Below, one piece after another: positions 14,200-23,332 of a DNA stretch of 64,000 bases; the stretch's first letter is position 1, and every line of letters begins with the position of its first letter. The position numbers were made by a program, and so were the translations under genes. The stretch lies in NCBI GenBank assembly GCA_034422455.1, contig DAOUJQ010000023.1, positions 212,274-276,273 on the forward strand, written 5' to 3'. Origin of the DNA: UBA1127 sp034422455. Lineage in GTDB: Bacteria > Chloroflexota > Dehalococcoidia > Lucifugimonadales > UBA1127. The notes beneath the pieces were generated by a model. That model was given only the letters and a program-made list of their open reading frames with translations. It searched no databases and was not told where the DNA came from.

Positions 14200-14823
14200 A
14201 TGGACGGCACACGACTTAGCATCCTCAACCGATTACAGAGACGCCCCGCCACCGTTGACCAGTTGAGCACGGAACTGGGACTGGCGGCGGCGGCGGTTCG
14301 TCGTCACCTTGAGATCCTGCAGCGGGACCGGCTGGTGACCTATGAGCCGGTGCGACGCAAGCCCGGACGCCCGGAGCACCTCTTCGCCCTTACGGAAGAG
14401 GGGCAGGAAATGATGCCGAAGCGCTACCACCTCCTGCTGCAGCGCCTTCTCCAGAACCTCGCCCTCTCCGCCAACGGAAACGGCAGCGCGGCGGTGAAGG
14501 ACCTCCTCCTGCAGGTTGCACGCGCCATGGTTGAGGAATACCGCTCCCACTCGCCTGACGGTGAGGCCGGCGATCGGATTGCGCTGCTCCATCGCATCCT
14601 GGAGGAAGAGCAGTTCGCGCCCGCCGTTGTGACCTCCCCTGACGGCGTGCAGGTCACGCTGCACAACTGCCCGTACCGGGGAGTCGCCAACATCAGCACG
14701 TTGGTCTGCGATCTGGACCACCAGCTCATCGCAGAGGTATTGGACGCCCCGGTGAACAGCACCGCCCGCATCAACCTGGGTCATGCCCTCTGCACCTACG
14801 ACACCGCACCCCGGCAGGCGTAG
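14200..14823 (+). CDS. SufR-like ArsR/DeoR-type winged-helix regulator with C-terminal Fe-S cysteines
   Basis: A 207-residue regulator. Residues 3-60 form a winged helix (RLSILNRLQRRPATVDQLSTELGLAAAAVRRHLEILQ, then the wing with RRKPGRPEHLFALTEEG). The C-terminal half has a cysteine pattern HNCPY..C..C (C147, about C159 and C193) as in SufR-type repressors that sense iron or redox through an Fe-S cluster. ATG 14200 was selected because it begins the HTH and lies downstream of the predicted RNA start. The ribosome site is weak, and TTG 14191 is an alternative. No suf genes are adjacent, so the regulon is unknown; the divergent small gene is the nearest candidate. Confidence 0.85.
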   Translation: MDGTRLSILNRLQRRPATVDQLSTELGLAAAAVRRHLEILQRDRLVTYEPVRRKPGRPEHLFALTEEGQEMMPKRYHLLLQRLLQNLALSANGNGSAAVKDLLLQVARAMVEEYRSHSPDGEAGDRIALLHRILEEEQFAPAVVTSPDGVQVTLHNCPYRGVANISTLVCDLDHQLIAEVLDAPVNSTARINLGHALCTYDTAPRQA

Positions 14824-14903
14824 CCCGTTTCGCCCCTGATCACCCCGGGTAGAGCCCTCTCTACGCCGTGTTGTCGGCCCTCCGTCCCCTAGCGCAATCG
14901 CCT

Positions 14904-14932
14904 TTGCGTTTCTCCCCTCCGTAGAGTAAGAT
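14904..14932 (+). promoter_or_regulatory. Probable ftsH promoter
   Basis: TTGCGT (14904-14909), 17 bp, TAAGAT (14927-14932), 40 bp before the start codon. Confidence 0.55.
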
Positions 14933-14971
14933 GTAGATAGGGAAGCGGCTGCTCTCCCGTGTGGAGGACCC

Positions 14972-16933
14972 ATGAGCCCGAAACTCCTTCGGAATAGCGT
15001 CATCTACGTCATTATCACCATTGCGGTGATTGCGATGTTCATGGCGGTCTTCACGCCCAATGCGCGCTCCGAGGAGCTGCCCATCAGCCAGGTCGTGCAG
15101 ATGGCCAAAGATGGTGACATCAGCAGCATTGAGATCAGCGGTGACGACCTGTTCGTCACCGGCATAGGCGGACGGACGTACACCTCCCGCAAGGAAGCCG
15201 ACTCCAGCCTCGTCGAGACCCTGGAGGCGGCCGGCGTCAACATCGCCGAGACGGGGCTCGAGATCAACATCAAGGGCAGAAGCGGGCTTGGAAGCTTCTT
15301 CGGCGTCCTGCTCAACTTCCTGCCGCTCATTTTCTTCGGCGGACTGCTGCTCTTCATGATGCGGCAGGCGCAGGGTTCCGGCTCCCAGACCATGAACTTT
15401 GGTCGCAGCCGTGCCCGGGTGGTCATGGCCAACCGTCCCACCGTCTCCTTCTCCGACGTGGCGGGCGAGGAAGAGGCCAAGGAGGAGCTCGCGGAAGTTG
15501 TGCAGTTCCTCAAGTTCCCGGAGCGGTTCACGTCGCTGGGCGCGCACGTGCCCCGGGGCGTACTGCTGGCAGGCCCGCCCGGCACCGGCAAGACGCTCCT
15601 GGCCCGCGCCGTCGCCGGCGAGGCTGAGGTGCCCTTTTTCTCCATTAGCGGTTCCGAGTTCGTGGAGATGTTTGTCGGCGTGGGCGCGTCCCGCGTGCGC
15701 GACCTCTTCGACCAGGCCAAGCGCAACGCACCGTGCATCATCTTCGTCGACGAGATCGACGCCGTCGGACGGCACCGTGGCGCGGGCCTGGGCGGCGGCC
15801 ACGATGAGCGCGAGCAGACCCTCAACCAGATACTTGTCGAGATGGACGGCTTTGACACCGGCACCAACGTCATCGTCATCGCCGCCACCAACCGCCCGGA
15901 CATCCTGGACCCGGCGCTGCTCCGGCCGGGTCGGTTCGACCGCCGCGTGGTGCTGGACCTCCCCGATGTCGTGGGCCGTGAGGCAATCCTGAACGTCCAC
16001 TCCAAGGGCAAGCCGTTGGAGCAGGACGCCAACCTTGGTGTGATTGCGCGTCAGACCCCGGGATTCAGCGGCGCCGACCTGGCCAACCTGGTGAACGAGG
16101 CAGCCATCCTTGCGGCTCGCATCGGCAAGAAGTCCATCGGCACCCACGAGTTCGCTGAGTCCATCGACCGCCTCGTCGCCGGTCCTGAGCGAAAGAGCCG
16201 TGTCTTCTCCAACCACGAGAAGGAGGTCACCGCCTACCACGAGGCTGGTCACGCGCTCGTCGCCAAAATGCTCGCCAACGCGGACCCGGTGCAGAAGATA
16301 TCCATCGTCGCCCGCGGCGGCATGGGCGGCTACACCCGGCTGCTGCCTGAGGAGGACCGCCACCTGTGGAGCAAGGCGCAGTTCAAGGACATGCTGGCCG
16401 TCTCCATGGGTGGCCGCGTGGCCGAGGAGATCATCTTCGTCGACGTCACCACCGGCGCCAGCAATGACCTGGCGACCGCCACCAACATCGCCCGCCAGAT
16501 GGTCACCCGGTACGGCATGAGTGAGAAGCTGGGGCCGCGCACCTTCGGCAAGCGCGAGGAGTTGATCTTCCTTGGCCGCGAGATATCTGAGCAGCGCGAC
16601 TACAGTGACCGCATCGCCGAGGATATCGACACCGAGGTGCATCAGCTGGTGGACGAGGCGTACACGCTGGCCCGGAACACCTTGATCGGGAACAGCGACA
16701 AGCTCCACCAGATTGCCCAGTACCTCATCGAGCACGAGACCGTGGAGGGCGAGGAACTGGAGGAGCTGTTCAGTTCCACGGCGCCCAAGGCCGACAGGCA
16801 GATCCCGGCCGTCGCCCCCGGCGCGACCGCTGTGGCAGACCCCGTGGAGGAGAAGCCCGTCGCCAAGTCCAAGCAGCGCACGCCACGGGGCCGTTCCTCC
16901 GGGCCGAACACCGCACCTGCTCCGGCGTCTTAG
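14972..16933 (+). CDS. ftsH: ATP-dependent zinc metalloprotease FtsH
   Basis: A 653-residue membrane AAA+ protease that degrades misfolded membrane and regulatory proteins as a hexamer. Two N-terminal transmembrane segments (about 8-26 and 107-127) flank a periplasmic domain. Walker A GPPGTGKT is near residue 201, Walker B IIFVDEID and the second region of homology NRPDILDPALLRPGRFD follow, and the zinc site HEAGH lies at 423-427. The C-terminal 45 residues are a disordered Pro/Ala/Lys tail. The start follows GTGGAGGACCC. A hairpin terminator ends the unit. Confidence 0.98.
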   Translation: MSPKLLRNSVIYVIITIAVIAMFMAVFTPNARSEELPISQVVQMAKDGDISSIEISGDDLFVTGIGGRTYTSRKEADSSLVETLEAAGVNIAETGLEINIKGRSGLGSFFGVLLNFLPLIFFGGLLLFMMRQAQGSGSQTMNFGRSRARVVMANRPTVSFSDVAGEEEAKEELAEVVQFLKFPERFTSLGAHVPRGVLLAGPPGTGKTLLARAVAGEAEVPFFSISGSEFVEMFVGVGASRVRDLFDQAKRNAPCIIFVDEIDAVGRHRGAGLGGGHDEREQTLNQILVEMDGFDTGTNVIVIAATNRPDILDPALLRPGRFDRRVVLDLPDVVGREAILNVHSKGKPLEQDANLGVIARQTPGFSGADLANLVNEAAILAARIGKKSIGTHEFAESIDRLVAGPERKSRVFSNHEKEVTAYHEAGHALVAKMLANADPVQKISIVARGGMGGYTRLLPEEDRHLWSKAQFKDMLAVSMGGRVAEEIIFVDVTTGASNDLATATNIARQMVTRYGMSEKLGPRTFGKREELIFLGREISEQRDYSDRIAEDIDTEVHQLVDEAYTLARNTLIGNSDKLHQIAQYLIEHETVEGEELEELFSSTAPKADRQIPAVAPGATAVADPVEEKPVAKSKQRTPRGRSSGPNTAPAPAS

Positions 16934-16944
16934 CGGACTTTAGT

Positions 16945-16973
16945 GAAGGAGGGCGTGTCGAGCGCCCTCCTTC
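16945..16973 (+). terminator. Hairpin terminator after ftsH
   Basis: GAAGGAGGGCG and CGCCCTCCTTC form a perfect 11-bp stem with a 7-nt loop, 12 bp after the ftsH stop. There is no T-run after it. Confidence 0.6.
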
Positions 16974-17012
16974 CATGTGACCAGAAGCATAGCTCGTTAC
17001 CTTGGGGGTCAG

Positions 17013-18005
17013 ATGCCCGCACAGCCCACCGTCCACACCTTCGCGTCCTTGGAACAGTCCTGGGACCCCCTCGTGCCCGATTGCGACGTCAAGGCATTTT
17101 TCCTTTCGCACCGCTGGCAGCGCATCTGGTGGGAGAGCTTTGGTGAGGGCCGGGAGCTGCTCCTTTTGGCATTCGAGCAGGACGGCGAGACCATCGGCAT
17201 TGCGCCCCTCCAGCGGCAGGGCGACACTATCGCCTTCCTAGGCGATACGGACCTCTTCGACTTCCACGACTTCATCATCCCCCAAGGCTACGAGCCGGAC
17301 TTCTACCGCCACCTGCGCGACTACCTGCTCTCCCTCGATTGGCGGCGGCTCTACTTCCCCTCGCTTTCCCAGTCCTCGCCCACCCTGCGCCACCTGCCGC
17401 GCTTTGCCGAGCAGCAGGGCTGGTCGTGTACGGTCGAGCAGGAGGATGTCTCCCCAACCCTGGAGCTCCCGGAGGACTGGGAAGGATACCTGTCCGGCCT
17501 GCGCAAGAAGGACCGGCATGAGCTCCGCCGCAAGTTCCGCCGGCTCGAGGCCGCCGACGGCATCACGTACCAGTGCTACACGGCGGCCGCTGACGTCGAG
17601 GCGCGTCTAGACGACCTGTTCGCGCTCATGCGAATGGGACGCGAGGAAAAGCACCGCTTCCTGACGCCCGAGCGTGAGACCTTCTTCCGGGAGATGGCGG
17701 TCGCGCTGGCGGGTGTGAACGTCGCGAGGCTCTGGTTCATGGAGAAGGACGGCGCACCCATCTCGTCTGCTCTCTGCTTCGACTACTGCGGCCGGCGGCT
17801 GCTGTACAACAGCGGGTTCAACCCCGCGTTCGCCGACTTGAGCGTCGGCCTGCTGCTCAAGGCAATGTGCATTCGAGACGCCATCGAGCGTGGCCTGGAC
17901 TCCTTTGAGTTCCTCCGCGGTGACGAGCACTACAAGTACCACCTGGGCGGTGTGGACCAGGCGGTGTACCGGATGACCGTCGAGAGGGACGGCGGACCCG
18001 GGTAA
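17013..18005 (+). CDS. GNAT-type acyltransferase of the CelD/BioF2-like family
   Basis: A 330-residue protein of the CelD/FemAB-like acetyltransferase group. The segment LSGLRKKDRHELRRKFRRLE (about residues 165-185) and the later GAPISSALCFDYCGRRLLYNSGFNPAFADLSVGLLL plus FEFLRGDEHYKYHLG are family hallmarks. These enzymes acylate cell-envelope polysaccharide or peptide precursors. ATG 17013 was preferred over an in-frame GTG at 16977, which sits on the ftsH terminator. It lies 22 bp before the MshA-like glycosyltransferase and is probably in one operon with it, which suggests a joint role in making a glycoconjugate or thiol. Confidence 0.85.
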   Translation: MPAQPTVHTFASLEQSWDPLVPDCDVKAFFLSHRWQRIWWESFGEGRELLLLAFEQDGETIGIAPLQRQGDTIAFLGDTDLFDFHDFIIPQGYEPDFYRHLRDYLLSLDWRRLYFPSLSQSSPTLRHLPRFAEQQGWSCTVEQEDVSPTLELPEDWEGYLSGLRKKDRHELRRKFRRLEAADGITYQCYTAAADVEARLDDLFALMRMGREEKHRFLTPERETFFREMAVALAGVNVARLWFMEKDGAPISSALCFDYCGRRLLYNSGFNPAFADLSVGLLLKAMCIRDAIERGLDSFEFLRGDEHYKYHLGGVDQAVYRMTVERDGGPG

Positions 18006-18027
18006 TCGGACTGGGGGCAATCTGCCC

Positions 18028-19236
18028 ATGCGCATCGCCATGCTCTGTTACCACTCGTGCCCGTTAGCCCGGTTGGGCGGGCCCCAGGCCGGCGGGATGA
18101 GCGTGTACGTGCGCAACCTCTCACTGGCGCTGGCCCGAAACGGCGTACAGGTTGACATCTTCACCCGCGCTCACGACCCGGACGACCATCCGGTCAGTCG
18201 CCTGAGCGAGGACGTAAGGCTCGTGCACGTAGAGGCGGGGCCTGTGGATGTCGGCGGCGGCAGTCTGGCCCTGTTTTTACAGGAGTTTGTGGAGGGCGTT
18301 GGCTCCTTCGTGGAGGCGGAGGGCATCGCCTACGACGTAGTGCACAGTCACTACTGGCTCTCCGGGCTCACGGGCTTGGATCTGGCCCGGCGTTGGGACG
18401 CGCGGCATGCGGTTACGTTCCACACCCTGGCGGAGGTCAAGCGGATGGCCCTCGCCGACGCGGAGGAGCCGGAAGAGCGCGCAGCGGCCGAGCGGTGCAT
18501 CGTGGCGGAGACCAACGCCATCGTCGTGTCCGACGCCCATGAGCGCGAGCTCTTGGCGCAACACTACGGTGCGGCGCGGAGCTCGGTCACGGTGCTGCCC
18601 ATTGGCGTGGACGTCGAGACGTTCCGGCCGCGGGATAAGGCGGAGGCACGGCGCAGGCTGGGCCTGCACGGGCGGCACGTCCTCCTGTGCGTGGGCCGGT
18701 TCGACCCGCTGAAGCGGTACGACCTCGCGCTGTCCGCGGCGGCGCTCCTGCGGGAGCGGGAGCGAGTGGAGGTGGTGCTGGTGGGCGGCGACTTGGAGAG
18801 GGACCCGGAAGCGATGAGGCTCATGGCTTTGGCGGAGTCTCTGGGCCTGGAGGCCAACGTCCGCTTCGCCGGGACCGTGCCGCACGACGAGCTGTCCTGG
18901 CACTACAGTGCGGCGGACGTGCTGGTTGCGCCCTCACACTACGAGAGCTACGGACTGGTAGCCCTGGAAGCGATGGCGTGCGGCACGCCCGTCGTGGCTG
19001 CCCGGGTGGGCGGACTGGCGTCGCTGGTGCAGGACGGTGAAACGGGCTATCTTGTGCCGCAGCACGCCCCCGAAAGCTACGCCGACCGGATAGATGTCTT
19101 GCTGGAGAATGATAGCCTGCGTGAAGCCATGGGCCGCGCGGGCCGCCGAAAGGCTGAGTCGCTTGCTTGGGACGTCGTGGGGCAGCGCTTCGCGGACTTC
19201 TACACGAGCTTGACGGCGATGGAGACCACGCCATGA
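18028..19236 (+). CDS. Glycosyltransferase family 4, MshA/sucrose-phosphate-synthase-like
   Basis: A 402-residue GT-B glycosyltransferase. The N-terminus MLCYHSCPLARLGGPQAGGMSVYV is the GT4 MshA-type donor/acceptor loop. The C-terminal half carries VGRFDPLKRYDLAL, APSHYESYGLVALEAMACGTPVV (the E-x7-E nucleotide-sugar motif) and GGLASLVQDGETGYLV. MshA adds GlcNAc to inositol phosphate in mycothiol synthesis, but many close relatives make other glycosides. An MshD-like tandem GNAT and a PIG-L deacetylase lie within 3 kb, keeping a thiol pathway open. The stop overlaps the DUF502 gene start. Confidence 0.9.
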   Translation: MRIAMLCYHSCPLARLGGPQAGGMSVYVRNLSLALARNGVQVDIFTRAHDPDDHPVSRLSEDVRLVHVEAGPVDVGGGSLALFLQEFVEGVGSFVEAEGIAYDVVHSHYWLSGLTGLDLARRWDARHAVTFHTLAEVKRMALADAEEPEERAAAERCIVAETNAIVVSDAHERELLAQHYGAARSSVTVLPIGVDVETFRPRDKAEARRRLGLHGRHVLLCVGRFDPLKRYDLALSAAALLRERERVEVVLVGGDLERDPEAMRLMALAESLGLEANVRFAGTVPHDELSWHYSAADVLVAPSHYESYGLVALEAMACGTPVVAARVGGLASLVQDGETGYLVPQHAPESYADRIDVLLENDSLREAMGRAGRRKAESLAWDVVGQRFADFYTSLTAMETTP

Positions 19237-20009
19237 CGACGGACGACATGAAGGCGCGGCTGTCCAACGCCTTGGCCAGGATGACCTTGCTGCGTGGGCA
19301 CGTGAGGGGTCACCTGGTGACGGGCCTCGTGCTGGTCATCCCGCTTGTAGTCACCATCCTCATCCTGCGCTTCATGTGGGAGTTTCTGTACACCTTCCTG
19401 CTCCCGCTGTTTGAATTCATCGAGGGACAGTTTCCGTCATTCCCCGGAATCTACGTCCAGATCATCATCATCAGCATCATCCTCGGCTTCCTCTATGGGC
19501 TGGGGTGGGGGGCAAGGACCGTCGTCGGTGCGCAGGTCGTCCGCTTCTGGCACGCCGCAATCGAGAGCATCCCCTTCGTCCGGGGCTTCTACCGGGTGGC
19601 GCGGCAGCTCGTGGACATGTTCTCCTCGGACAACCCCCTTGCCGGCAAGCCCGTCGTCGTGTTGGAGTACCCTCGCCTCGGCACCCTGGCCCTCGGCATG
19701 ATCACGAGCCGCTTCTTCCTGGATGACGGCGAAGAGTATCTGACCGTTTACGTCCCCACCATCCCGATCCCCACGTCCGGTTACATGGCCATCGTGAAGG
19801 AAGACCAAGTTACGCAGACCGACATCTCCTTCGACGAAGCAATGCGCATCATCCTCTCTGGAGGCGCGCTGTCCGAGGAGATTACCCTGCGCCACTTCAG
19901 GCGCAGGCAGCGCCGCGAGCGTGCTCGCCGGCAGCGCGAGGAGCGGTCAATCGACCGTGATGGGCATGCTGCGCATGTCCCCGAGCCGGAGGAGGCCGCT
20001 GCCGACTAG
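19233..20009 (+). CDS. DUF502 family membrane protein
   Basis: A 258-residue inner-membrane protein with two strong transmembrane helices (about 31-53 and 72-96) and the DUF502 sequence SIPFVRGFYRVARQLVDMF followed by VVVLEYPRLGTLALGMIT and PTSGYMAIV. The tail is a highly charged Arg/Glu stretch. The start overlaps the glycosyltransferase stop (ATGA), so the two are translationally coupled. The molecular role of DUF502 is not established. Its 3' end overlaps the convergent acetyltransferase gene by 4 bp. Confidence 0.9.
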   Translation: MTTDDMKARLSNALARMTLLRGHVRGHLVTGLVLVIPLVVTILILRFMWEFLYTFLLPLFEFIEGQFPSFPGIYVQIIIISIILGFLYGLGWGARTVVGAQVVRFWHAAIESIPFVRGFYRVARQLVDMFSSDNPLAGKPVVVLEYPRLGTLALGMITSRFFLDDGEEYLTVYVPTIPIPTSGYMAIVKEDQVTQTDISFDEAMRIILSGGALSEEITLRHFRRRQRRERARRQREERSIDRDGHAAHVPEPEEAAAD

Positions 20010-20932
20010 CCCGCAGTCAGGCCGGCCTCGAACCACAGCCTGCCGTTGACCCGCTGGTACCCCACTGACTCGTAGAGTTGCTTGGCTGCGTCGTTCCCGG
20101 CGTCCACCGTGAGCTCGATGGTCCAAGCGCCGCGGTCCAGCAGCAGCCTCATGCCCGCCAACAGCGCAGCACGCCCCAGGCCGAGGCCCTGGTAGCGAGG
20201 GTGCGCGCCCAGCATGAAGACGCTCCCCGCGGATTCCGGCGGGTTGCCTACGATCTGTGTAATGCAGTACGCGGCCACGGTCTCGCCGTCCATGAGGAGT
20301 GCGACTCCCTCTGGGGTCGTGCGGCTCATCTGCACGGCGTAGGCGATCTGCTCCACGGAGTTGGGCGAAAACCCCCACTGCCCGCCAAACGCCGCGTTCT
20401 GCGCCTCGGTCAGCGAGACCTCGTCACCCGCGATGAAGCGCCGCTCGACGATGCCCGCCGGCAGGTCGAGCTCAGGCAGGGACTCGCCGGACCAACGCAG
20501 GATGTCGTGACGCCGGACGACGTGGAAGCCGAGTCTCTCCAGCGCCGCTGACTGCCCGGCATCGCTTTCTTGCGCAGGCGCGCGGGCCATCAGGGCCCCC
20601 TTCAAGCGTCCCTGCTCCTTCGCCCAGCCGATCAACCGCTCGCCAATGCCCATGTTCTGGTGCGACCGCAGAACGCCGCCCTCCAGCACGACGTTGTCGA
20701 TGGGAAGCTCCCAGTTGAGGAGCGTGTAGCCGACCATTGCCCCGTCCAGTGAGGCCACGAGACAGTCGTCTTCGGCGTTCATCCCGGGCACCCGGAGCCG
20801 CTCTGCCATATAGGATGCGTCGACTTCTCCGGGTGTGCCCGCCAGCCCCATCACGCCGTTGACCAGGGTCACGAAATCGGCCAGTTGGTCCCAGGAAAAG
20901 GAGTGAAAGAACGGGGGCTGCGCATTTGTCAT
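20006..20932 (-). CDS. Tandem GNAT N-acetyltransferase, MshD-like architecture
   Basis: A 308-residue protein with two GNAT domains: residues about 10-145 (LRSHQNMGIGERLIGWAKEQG is the acetyl-CoA loop) and about 160-305 (LGAHPRYQGLGLGRAALLAGM, then VDAGNDAAKQLYESVGY). Two-domain GNATs of this size include mycothiol synthase MshD, where the C-terminal domain is catalytic. Here both CoA loops look intact. Substrate not provable from sequence. It is encoded between the MshA-like glycosyltransferase operon and a PIG-L deacetylase on the opposite strand. Confidence 0.82.
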   Translation of the reverse strand: MTNAQPPFFHSFSWDQLADFVTLVNGVMGLAGTPGEVDASYMAERLRVPGMNAEDDCLVASLDGAMVGYTLLNWELPIDNVVLEGGVLRSHQNMGIGERLIGWAKEQGRLKGALMARAPAQESDAGQSAALERLGFHVVRRHDILRWSGESLPELDLPAGIVERRFIAGDEVSLTEAQNAAFGGQWGFSPNSVEQIAYAVQMSRTTPEGVALLMDGETVAAYCITQIVGNPPESAGSVFMLGAHPRYQGLGLGRAALLAGMRLLLDRGAWTIELTVDAGNDAAKQLYESVGYQRVNGRLWFEAGLTAG

Positions 20933-21109
20933 AAAGTGGGGCCGCGCCTTGACAAGGATAGCTCATTGTAGCAGAGTGACAGATACGCTGCCGTTGCCTT
21001 GGCCAGGAACTCGGCAACATCGGACTCCCTCCGGAGAGCCGCGCCACAGCGCCAACCATGAACCACCGCTGGGCATCGTGCGCCCAGGCAAACGAGGAGG
21101 AACGCATCA

Positions 21110-21808
21110 ATGGAGCCATTGGAGACTCCGGAACGCGCCCTGGTCTTCACACCCCACCCCGACGACGCCGAGGGCGGTTGCGGCGGCACCGTGGTCAAGT
21201 GGGTCAATGAGGGCGCCGAGGTGTTCCTGGTCCTGGCGACCGACGGGCGCGCCGGCACCAGCGACCCGAACGTCACCATGGAAGACCTGGTCGTCACCCG
21301 CGAGCGCGAGCAGGCGGAAGCGGCGGCGGTCATGGGCATCAAGGAGGTCGTCAACCTGCGCAACCCGGACGGCGGGCTCGAGGACACCCGCGAGTTTCGC
21401 GGCCAGCTGGTGGAGGCCATCCGCCGCTTCAAGCCCGACGTGGTGCTCACCACGGAGCCGTACCACCGGCTGCAGCACGCCCACCGGGACCACCGCATGA
21501 TCGGCGTCGTGGCGCAGGACGCCTGCTTCCCCTACGCCCGGGACATCCACCACTTCCCGGAGCACCGCGCCGCCGGCCTGGAACCGCACAAGGTGGGCGC
21601 CATCCTCTTCTGGGGCTCCGAGGACCCGGACGTCTTCTGCGATGTCACGGACACCGTGGACAAGAAGATCGAGGCGCTGGCAAAGCACGCCAGCCAGTTT
21701 GCCGGCCGCAACCCCGGCGACTTCTCCCGCGCCCGCGTCCGCGCGAACGGCGAGCGCGTCGGCGTCGAGTACGCCGAGATCTTCCGCCGCGTCACTTTCC
21801 GCCGCTAA
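21110..21808 (+). CDS. PIG-L family deacetylase (MshB/BshB-like)
   Basis: A 232-residue zinc-dependent N-acetylglucosaminyl deacetylase of the PIG-L/LmbE family. The metal motif HPDDAEGGCGG (residues about 16-26) and the third ligand region HAHRDHRMIG (about 124-133) are both present. LATDGRAGTSDP and REREQAEAAAVMGI are also typical. Family members deacetylate GlcNAc-inositol (MshB), GlcNAc-malate (BshB) or lipid-linked GlcNAc. ATG 21110 follows GAGGAGG. Its neighbourhood with a MshA-like transferase and tandem GNAT is suggestive of a low-molecular-weight thiol or related glycoside, but no MshC ligase is seen. Confidence 0.92.
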   Translation: MEPLETPERALVFTPHPDDAEGGCGGTVVKWVNEGAEVFLVLATDGRAGTSDPNVTMEDLVVTREREQAEAAAVMGIKEVVNLRNPDGGLEDTREFRGQLVEAIRRFKPDVVLTTEPYHRLQHAHRDHRMIGVVAQDACFPYARDIHHFPEHRAAGLEPHKVGAILFWGSEDPDVFCDVTDTVDKKIEALAKHASQFAGRNPGDFSRARVRANGERVGVEYAEIFRRVTFRR

Positions 21809-22217
21809 CTCACCCACCTGTTGCCCTTCGGCAAGCTCCTTCGTGAGGCCCAGGCCGGGGTCAAGGCGATGCAACAAACCGATTGTTAGCAATTGTTTCG
21901 TCGTCCTCGTATCTGGCGAAGAATTGATTATTTTTTCGTTTTGTAGCTAATTTGGCACATTTCAGCTACAGAACGAATTTTTCACCCGTGAGGAACAATT
22001 CCCGCTCTCCTGTGCGCCGAAACGCCTCCGTCCCTCCACTCGGGCTATGCCGTCAACGAAAATGTTGGTCCGGCTGACGGGATGGAGACCATCGAGGTTC
22101 CGGTTGTGGCGCAGGACTGCGACTCCCATGAGGGGACGGTAGCGGAGGTCTCAACGTGGGGGCAACGGGGCGGTGTCAGGGTGGTGGCGGGCAGACTACG
22201 CAACCGGCGGAGGGCGC
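21809..22217. other. Intergenic region between PIG-L gene and thrC
   Basis: Holds palindromic element copy 5 (inverted) and a CCGTCA..TGACGG dyad near 22049-22081. No gene or clear promoter was recognised. Confidence 0.5.
21921..22002 (-). repeat. Palindromic element, copy 5 (reverse orientation)
   Basis: Read on the minus strand: CGTTCTGTAGCTG, loop AAATGTGCCAAAT, TAGCTACAAAACG, flanked by GGGAATTGTTCC and AATCAATTC. The 13-nt loop with TGTGCCA is conserved. Confidence 0.75.
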
Positions 22218-23273
22218 CTACAGGGACAGGATGACCCGCTCCACCTCATCGGACTCCGCCGAGAGCTCCCGCAGCGGGATGTCCGCAATCTGATTGGCCA
22301 GGTCCGGGTCCTTCAGGCCTGTCCCCGTCAGGATGCAGACCACCACCTTGTCCCTGGGAATGAGACCGTTGTTGACGCTCTTGATTAATCCGGCCACGGA
22401 GGCGGCCGACGCCGGCTCGCAGAAGATGCCCTCCAGCCGCGCCAGCAGCTTGTAGGCTGCCAGGATCTCCTCGTCCGTCACCGCGTCGATGAGCCCGCCG
22501 GACTCGTCGCGGGCCTCCAGCGCCGTCTGCCAGCTCGCGGGGTTGCCGATGCGGATGGCGCTCGCGATCGTCTCGGGGTCCTCGACGATGGCCCCCCGGA
22601 CGATGGGCGCCGCCCCCTCCGCCTGGAAGCCGAACATCTGCGGCGTGTGCGTGGTGCACTCCATCTGGTGGTACTCTTTGAAGCCCTTCCAGTAGGCAGA
22701 GATGTTCCCGGCGTTGCCGACGGGGATGCACAGGTAGTCCGGCGCGTCGCCCAGGGCGTCGGAGATTTCGAACGCCGCGGTCTTCTGCCCCTCGATCCGG
22801 TAGGGGTTGACAGAGTTGACCAGCGCGATGGGGTGCCGCTCGGACAGCTCGCGCACGATCGCCAGCGCCCGGTCGAAGCTGCCGTTTATGAGCAGGATGT
22901 GCGCCCCGTACGCGATGGCCTGCGCGATCTTGCCCCGCGCGACGTTGCCCTTCGGCACGAGCACCACCGTCGAAAGGTTGCAGTGGGCGCCGTAGGCGGC
23001 CGCGGAGGCGCTGGTGTTGCCGGTGGAGGCGCAGATGATGGTCTGGCTCTGGCGTTCCAGGGCGTTTGCCACGGCCATCACCATGCCGCGGTCCTTGAAG
23101 GAGCCCGTGGGGTTGCAGCCCTCCAGCTTGAAGTAGAGGTTCTCCAGCCCAAGCTCTGCCGCCATCCGGTGCGAGCGCACCAATGGGGTACTCCCCTCGC
23201 CCAGCGAAATCATCGGCGTGGCGGCTGTTACGGGAAGGTAGTCGCGGTACGTCTGGAGGACGCCCTGATTCAT
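22218..23273 (-). CDS. thrC: Threonine synthase
   Basis: A 351-residue PLP enzyme converting O-phosphohomoserine to threonine. The PLP lysine is K60 in NPTGSFKDRG. STGNTSASAAAYGA binds the cofactor phosphate side, and VGNAGNISAYWKGF is the glycine-rich loop. Length fits the short class II type. The ATG at 23273 gives the standard N-terminus; upstream frame extension runs into the hom gene and was rejected. It lies 59 bp downstream of hom on the same strand, forming a threonine-branch unit. Confidence 0.96.
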   Translation of the reverse strand: MNQGVLQTYRDYLPVTAATPMISLGEGSTPLVRSHRMAAELGLENLYFKLEGCNPTGSFKDRGMVMAVANALERQSQTIICASTGNTSASAAAYGAHCNLSTVVLVPKGNVARGKIAQAIAYGAHILLINGSFDRALAIVRELSERHPIALVNSVNPYRIEGQKTAAFEISDALGDAPDYLCIPVGNAGNISAYWKGFKEYHQMECTTHTPQMFGFQAEGAAPIVRGAIVEDPETIASAIRIGNPASWQTALEARDESGGLIDAVTDEEILAAYKLLARLEGIFCEPASAASVAGLIKSVNNGLIPRDKVVVCILTGTGLKDPDLANQIADIPLRELSAESDEVERVILSL

Positions 23274-23332
23274 CGAATACTCCGTATCTCGGTAGTGACA
23301 GGATAACCGCTGGGCGGCCAACTTGGTAGTGC

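Noticed and set aside
20941..21109. Possible small gene or promoter before the PIG-L gene
   Set aside because: Open frames here have no ribosome site and merge with antisense of neighbouring genes; no convincing -35/-10 pair.
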